Assembly: GCA_003564135.1 (NCBI GenBank)
Contig: PWNZ01000257.1
Coordinates: 1 to 50,264, forward strand
Origin: Candidatus Cloacimonadota bacterium
Lineage (GTDB): Bacteria > Cloacimonadota > Cloacimonadia > Cloacimonadales > PWNZ01
Direction of reading: 5' to 3'
Length of the DNA stretch: 50,264 nt
Notes under the pieces: model-generated
The model's database searches: none
The model's input: only the letters and a program-made list of their open reading frames with translations
Told to the model about the DNA's origin: nothing
Shown here: piece after piece, positions 47,582 to 50,264 of the stretch
Layout of the letters: every line of letters begins with the position of its first letter
Position numbering within the stretch: the first letter of the stretch is position 1
Position numbers and translations under genes: made by a program

Positions 47582-47758
47582 TTTATCACTCTTTGCTTCA
47601 GCGTGATCATTAAATATTTAATGACGACGAAATATTTTGTGACAAGCTGGTTTGAAAATAAGATATCGGATTATAGGGCGAACGCCGTTTCTCCGCAACC
47701 TGGTTCTAACCATAGTACGGGGCGATTAATAACAATTAAATGAAATGGAGACATATAA
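47582..47758 (+). promoter_or_regulatory. Possible structured leader of the arginine decarboxylase gene
   Basis: A 177-base gap, long for this tight cluster. Around 47680-47735 the RNA can fold as a GGC-GAAC-GCC hairpin followed by a CTCCG/CGGGG stem enclosing a TGGT-TCTA-ACCA hairpin. The unpaired segments (GCAAC, CATAGTA) look conserved-RNA-like. I cannot assign it to a known riboswitch class. Confidence 0.35.
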
Positions 47759-48232
47759 ATGAATTTAATGGCTCGAACACCAAATAAATATTTCTTTGCC
47801 AAAGGTTTTGCTGAGGGAGCTACCAAGCTTAATGCTTTTGATAACTCATTATTAAATGCCGGTATCGGTGACACCAATCTCATCCGACTAAGCAGCATTG
47901 TTCCGCCGGCCTGCCGGGAGATTGAACCCGTCAAGCTGCCCGGCGGTGCTTTTGTGCCGGTAGCATATGCCAGCCTAACTACGGACAATATAGACGAGGT
48001 TATCTCAGCAGGAGTAGCCATAGGTATACCCACAGATGAATCTTTGCCAGGATTAATCATGGAGTATTCAGCTGTTGCAGATAGCAAAATAGTTGAAGAT
48101 ATGGTTATCAAAATGGTCAAAGAAGGTTTTGAGTACAGAGAAAGAGAGTTAAAAGAGATCAAAACATCCGTTATATCTCATAAAGTAGAGAATATCGGCG
48201 CCGTTTTTTCAGGCATAGTACTATGGTACTGA
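47759..48232 (+). CDS. pdaD: Pyruvoyl-dependent arginine decarboxylase
   Basis: A 157-residue proenzyme of the archaeal/chlamydial-type arginine decarboxylase that makes agmatine. The chain is expected to cleave between Ser45 and Ser46 (IRLSSIVPP) to give a beta subunit and a pyruvoyl-capped alpha subunit. LPGGAFVPVAYA, GLIMEYSA and a late Glu-rich helix (YRERELKEI) are family features. GGAG lies eight bases before the ATG; an ATG three codons later is possible. Placed between speD and speE it supplies agmatine to SpeB. Confidence 0.94.
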   Translation: MNLMARTPNKYFFAKGFAEGATKLNAFDNSLLNAGIGDTNLIRLSSIVPPACREIEPVKLPGGAFVPVAYASLTTDNIDEVISAGVAIGIPTDESLPGLIMEYSAVADSKIVEDMVIKMVKEGFEYRERELKEIKTSVISHKVENIGAVFSGIVLWY

Positions 48233-48264
48233 TAACCATTAAATAACAGCCAGGAGATAAAACA

Positions 48265-49107
48265 ATGGAATTGTGGTACACAGAGAAACATACACCTAAT
48301 AGTGGCTTAACAATCAAGGTTAAGCAAACAATATATAAAGAAAAAACCGAATATCAAAACTTAGATATAATAGATACTGAAGATTTCGGCAAAATGATGC
48401 TACTTGACGGTTTGGTCATGCTAAGTGAGAAAGATGAGTTTGTTTATCATGAGATGTTAGCTCACCCTTCGCTATATACTCATCCCGACCCTAAAAAAGT
48501 TCTGATTATTGGTGGGGGAGATGGTGGTACCTTGAGGGAGGTTGTGCGCCATCCTTCGGTTGAGCATGCTGTTTTAGTCGAGATCGACGGAGAGGTAATT
48601 GCCGCATCCAAACAATATTTTCCACAGGTCGCCTTAGGTTTTAACTCCAACAAAGCTAAAGTTATAGTTGGTGACGGTATTAAATATGTTAGCCAAACTG
48701 ATGATAGCTATGATCTTATATTGATAGATTCGACAGACCCCGTCGGTCCTGCCGAAGGACTGTTTAGCCCGGATTTTTATCGCAATTGCCATAGAATCCT
48801 GACTGACGACGGAATATTGACTACTCAATCAGAGACACCATTTATTGATTCATTTTCTCGCATTCTTCCGCAGGTCGTGGCCAACTTTAAGACTCTTTTC
48901 CCTGTAACTAGCCTCTATCTGGCCGCTATACCTACATATCCGTCAGGGTTATGGTCATTTACGATGGGAAGTAAAAAGAATTGCCCCATCAAAGATTTTC
49001 AACAAGCAAGATTTGCAGAAGATAGCTTGAAACTCAACTACTATAACGACAGTCTGCATAAGGCCGCTTTCTCTTTGCCTAACTTCGTCCAAGAAATGCT
49101 TAGATAA
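48265..49107 (+). CDS. speE: Spermidine synthase
   Basis: A 280-residue aminopropyltransferase moving the aminopropyl group from decarboxylated SAM to putrescine. WYTEKHTPNSGLTIKVKQ is the family N-terminus, IIGGGDGGTLREVVRH (~81-96) the nucleotide-binding loop, EIDGEVI (~106) the ribose-binding acid, and LILIDSTDPVGPAEGLFS (~151-168) the catalytic Asp loop. It has the short-type length with no extra membrane domain. ATG after AGGAGA, 32 bases past the decarboxylase. Confidence 0.96.
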   Translation: MELWYTEKHTPNSGLTIKVKQTIYKEKTEYQNLDIIDTEDFGKMMLLDGLVMLSEKDEFVYHEMLAHPSLYTHPDPKKVLIIGGGDGGTLREVVRHPSVEHAVLVEIDGEVIAASKQYFPQVALGFNSNKAKVIVGDGIKYVSQTDDSYDLILIDSTDPVGPAEGLFSPDFYRNCHRILTDDGILTTQSETPFIDSFSRILPQVVANFKTLFPVTSLYLAAIPTYPSGLWSFTMGSKKNCPIKDFQQARFAEDSLKLNYYNDSLHKAAFSLPNFVQEMLR

Positions 49108-49129
49108 TACATAATGATGGTCAGCTAAG

Positions 49130-49954
49130 ATGGATAAGTTTCTCGGATTCAATAGCGAATTATCTGAAGCAGAAATTGTTTTTCTCGGCCTGCCATTCGA
49201 CGGGACCGTCACTTTTAGGCCGGGCAGCAGATTTGCACCTCATGCCGTTAGGGCTATGTCTGAAGGTATTGAAACATACTCTCCTTATCAAAAAAAAGAT
49301 CTGGAAAACAAGCTGATCGGCGATTATGGAGACCTGTTACTACCTTTCGGGAATACCGCCAAAACAATGCAACTGATAGAAGCTAAGGCCGAAGAATTAT
49401 TAGAAGACGGGAAAAAAATACTATCATGCGGTGGTGAACATCTTGTCAGCTATCCCATAATAAAGGCTTATGCAAGAAAATATCCTGAGATTTCGGTAAT
49501 TCACATAGATGCCCATACTGACCTTAGAGAACACTATTTAGGCGAAAAACTCTCTCATGCTTCGGTTATCAAGCTTGTTTGTAACCATATCAATCCCCAA
49601 AACATTTATCAATACGGAATAAGATCGGGACAGAAAGTAGAGTTCGAGTGGGCGGAAAAGAATACCAATTTCTATCCTTTTTCGCTGGAAAAGATCACAG
49701 AATTACCCAAAAATAATCCCATTTACCTTACATTAGACTTAGACGTATTGGATCCGGCCTATTTACCCGGAACCGGAACTCCTGAGCCGGGAGGATTAAG
49801 CTTTAATGAGTTGCTTGAAGGTTTACTAAAACTGCAAGGAAGCAATATAGTAGGTGCGGATATTGTTGAGCTATCTCCCGACTATGACCATAGCGGAGCT
49901 TCTACAATGGTAGCAGTTAAACTAATCAGGGAGCTGGCTCTGCTGTTCGGTTGA
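49130..49954 (+). CDS. speB: Agmatinase
   Basis: A 274-residue binuclear-manganese ureohydrolase splitting agmatine into putrescine and urea. Metal ligands are all present: His104 (GGEHL), Asp127, His129 and Asp131 (IDAHTD), and Asp203 and Asp205 (LDLDVLDP). FRPGSRFAPHAVR (~30) and GTGTPEPGG (~215) shape the substrate site. Arginase or formiminoglutamase activity cannot be excluded by motif alone, but the adjacent arginine decarboxylase makes agmatine the natural substrate. The ribosome-binding site is weak; start lies 22 bases after speE, suggesting coupling. Confidence 0.94.
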   Translation: MDKFLGFNSELSEAEIVFLGLPFDGTVTFRPGSRFAPHAVRAMSEGIETYSPYQKKDLENKLIGDYGDLLLPFGNTAKTMQLIEAKAEELLEDGKKILSCGGEHLVSYPIIKAYARKYPEISVIHIDAHTDLREHYLGEKLSHASVIKLVCNHINPQNIYQYGIRSGQKVEFEWAEKNTNFYPFSLEKITELPKNNPIYLTLDLDVLDPAYLPGTGTPEPGGLSFNELLEGLLKLQGSNIVGADIVELSPDYDHSGASTMVAVKLIRELALLFG

Positions 49955-50264
49955 GATCACCCTTATCTCATGATATAGCCTAAACCGGACAAGCCGGAAC
50001 CAAATATTTATCCACAAATGAACACGAATAAAAAAACAATGAACAACGGAAGGAAGTTTAGAGCGTAGAAAAGAGCGTAGGGCGGAGAGCCTTCGGCAAT
50101 GAACAATGAGACTCCGTAGAAATAAGTCGATTTCGCCGTCAACTCGTCTTTAAGATTTTACTATGTTTAAAATATCTCCCGCAGATTTCTCAGATTCCCC
50201 AGATTAATGGAACGCTGACTTTCAGTCGGTTGGTCCGCCGGCTTTAGCCGGTAATTTAATCATC
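49955..50264. other. Noncoding right edge with a DnaA-box-like site
   Basis: About 310 bases with no supported gene. It contains a perfect TTATCCACA near 50010 and short reiterated blocks (AATGAACAA occurs twice; GAGCGTAG occurs twice). A GAGAT...ATCTC stem sits directly after the speB stop. Nothing else is recognised. Confidence 0.5.

Overview
The window looks like chromosome from an AT-rich, uncultured-type bacterium of the Fibrobacteres-Chlorobi-Bacteroidetes side of the tree. Cloacimonadota (the Candidatus Cloacimonas group) is my best guess. The reasons are very large secreted proteins ending in a PNPFNP-type C-terminal sorting domain (type IX secretion), pyruvate phosphate dikinase, a 2-hydroxyacyl-CoA dehydratase-type protein, and polyamine synthesis through a pyruvoyl arginine decarboxylase. 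This is inference from gene content; no 16S rRNA gene is present.

Layout. (1) 0.26-4.2 kb, minus strand: two genes for formylglycine-generating-enzyme/C-type-lectin-fold (FGE-sulfatase) proteins, one cytosolic-looking with one domain and one exported with three tandem domains. Their C-terminal ends carry the codon-level signature of diversity-generating-retroelement (DGR) variable regions; no reverse transcriptase or template repeat is visible in the window. (2) 4.77 kb: tRNA-Thr(CGU). (3) 5.2-23.0 kb, plus strand: a membrane-anchored surface protein, then two giant gingipain-like C25-family proteins flanking an M28 metallopeptidase; these last three end in type IX sorting domains. (4) 23.7-42.5 kb, minus strand: core genes for a GT-B glycosyltransferase, a cold-shock protein, PpdK, an exported protein, CysS, an RsmD-ComEA operon, a compact MetK, MtaB-PurN-AspS, a 2-hydroxyacyl-CoA dehydratase-like protein, an ABC-F ATPase and a small hypothetical protein, with tRNA-Pro(GGG) on the plus strand. 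(5) 42.7-45.4 kb, plus: UTP-glucose-1-phosphate uridylyltransferase, nitroreductase, DapD. (6) 45.5-47.2 kb: a TerB-like gene, then about 1.1 kb of noncoding DNA with six DnaA-box-like nonamers next to an AT-rich stretch, a candidate replication origin. (7) 47.2-50.0 kb, plus: a compact polyamine operon, SpeD, pyruvoyl arginine decarboxylase, SpeE and SpeB, which together convert arginine through agmatine and putrescine to spermidine; MetK in the same window supplies the S-adenosylmethionine that SpeD needs.

The strongest candidate for an unusual system is the DGR-like diversification of the FGE-fold proteins at the left edge. Three of the four FGE domains share a near-identical nucleotide scaffold in which variable codons differ at positions 1 and 2 but keep the same C or T at position 3. 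That is what adenine-directed mutagenesis of AAC/AAT template codons would leave. Second-tier observations are the loss of the gingipain catalytic His in both C25 paralogs, the DnaA-box cluster, a cluster of near-identical mini-hairpins at 31.7-31.9 kb, and a structured leader ahead of the arginine decarboxylase gene.
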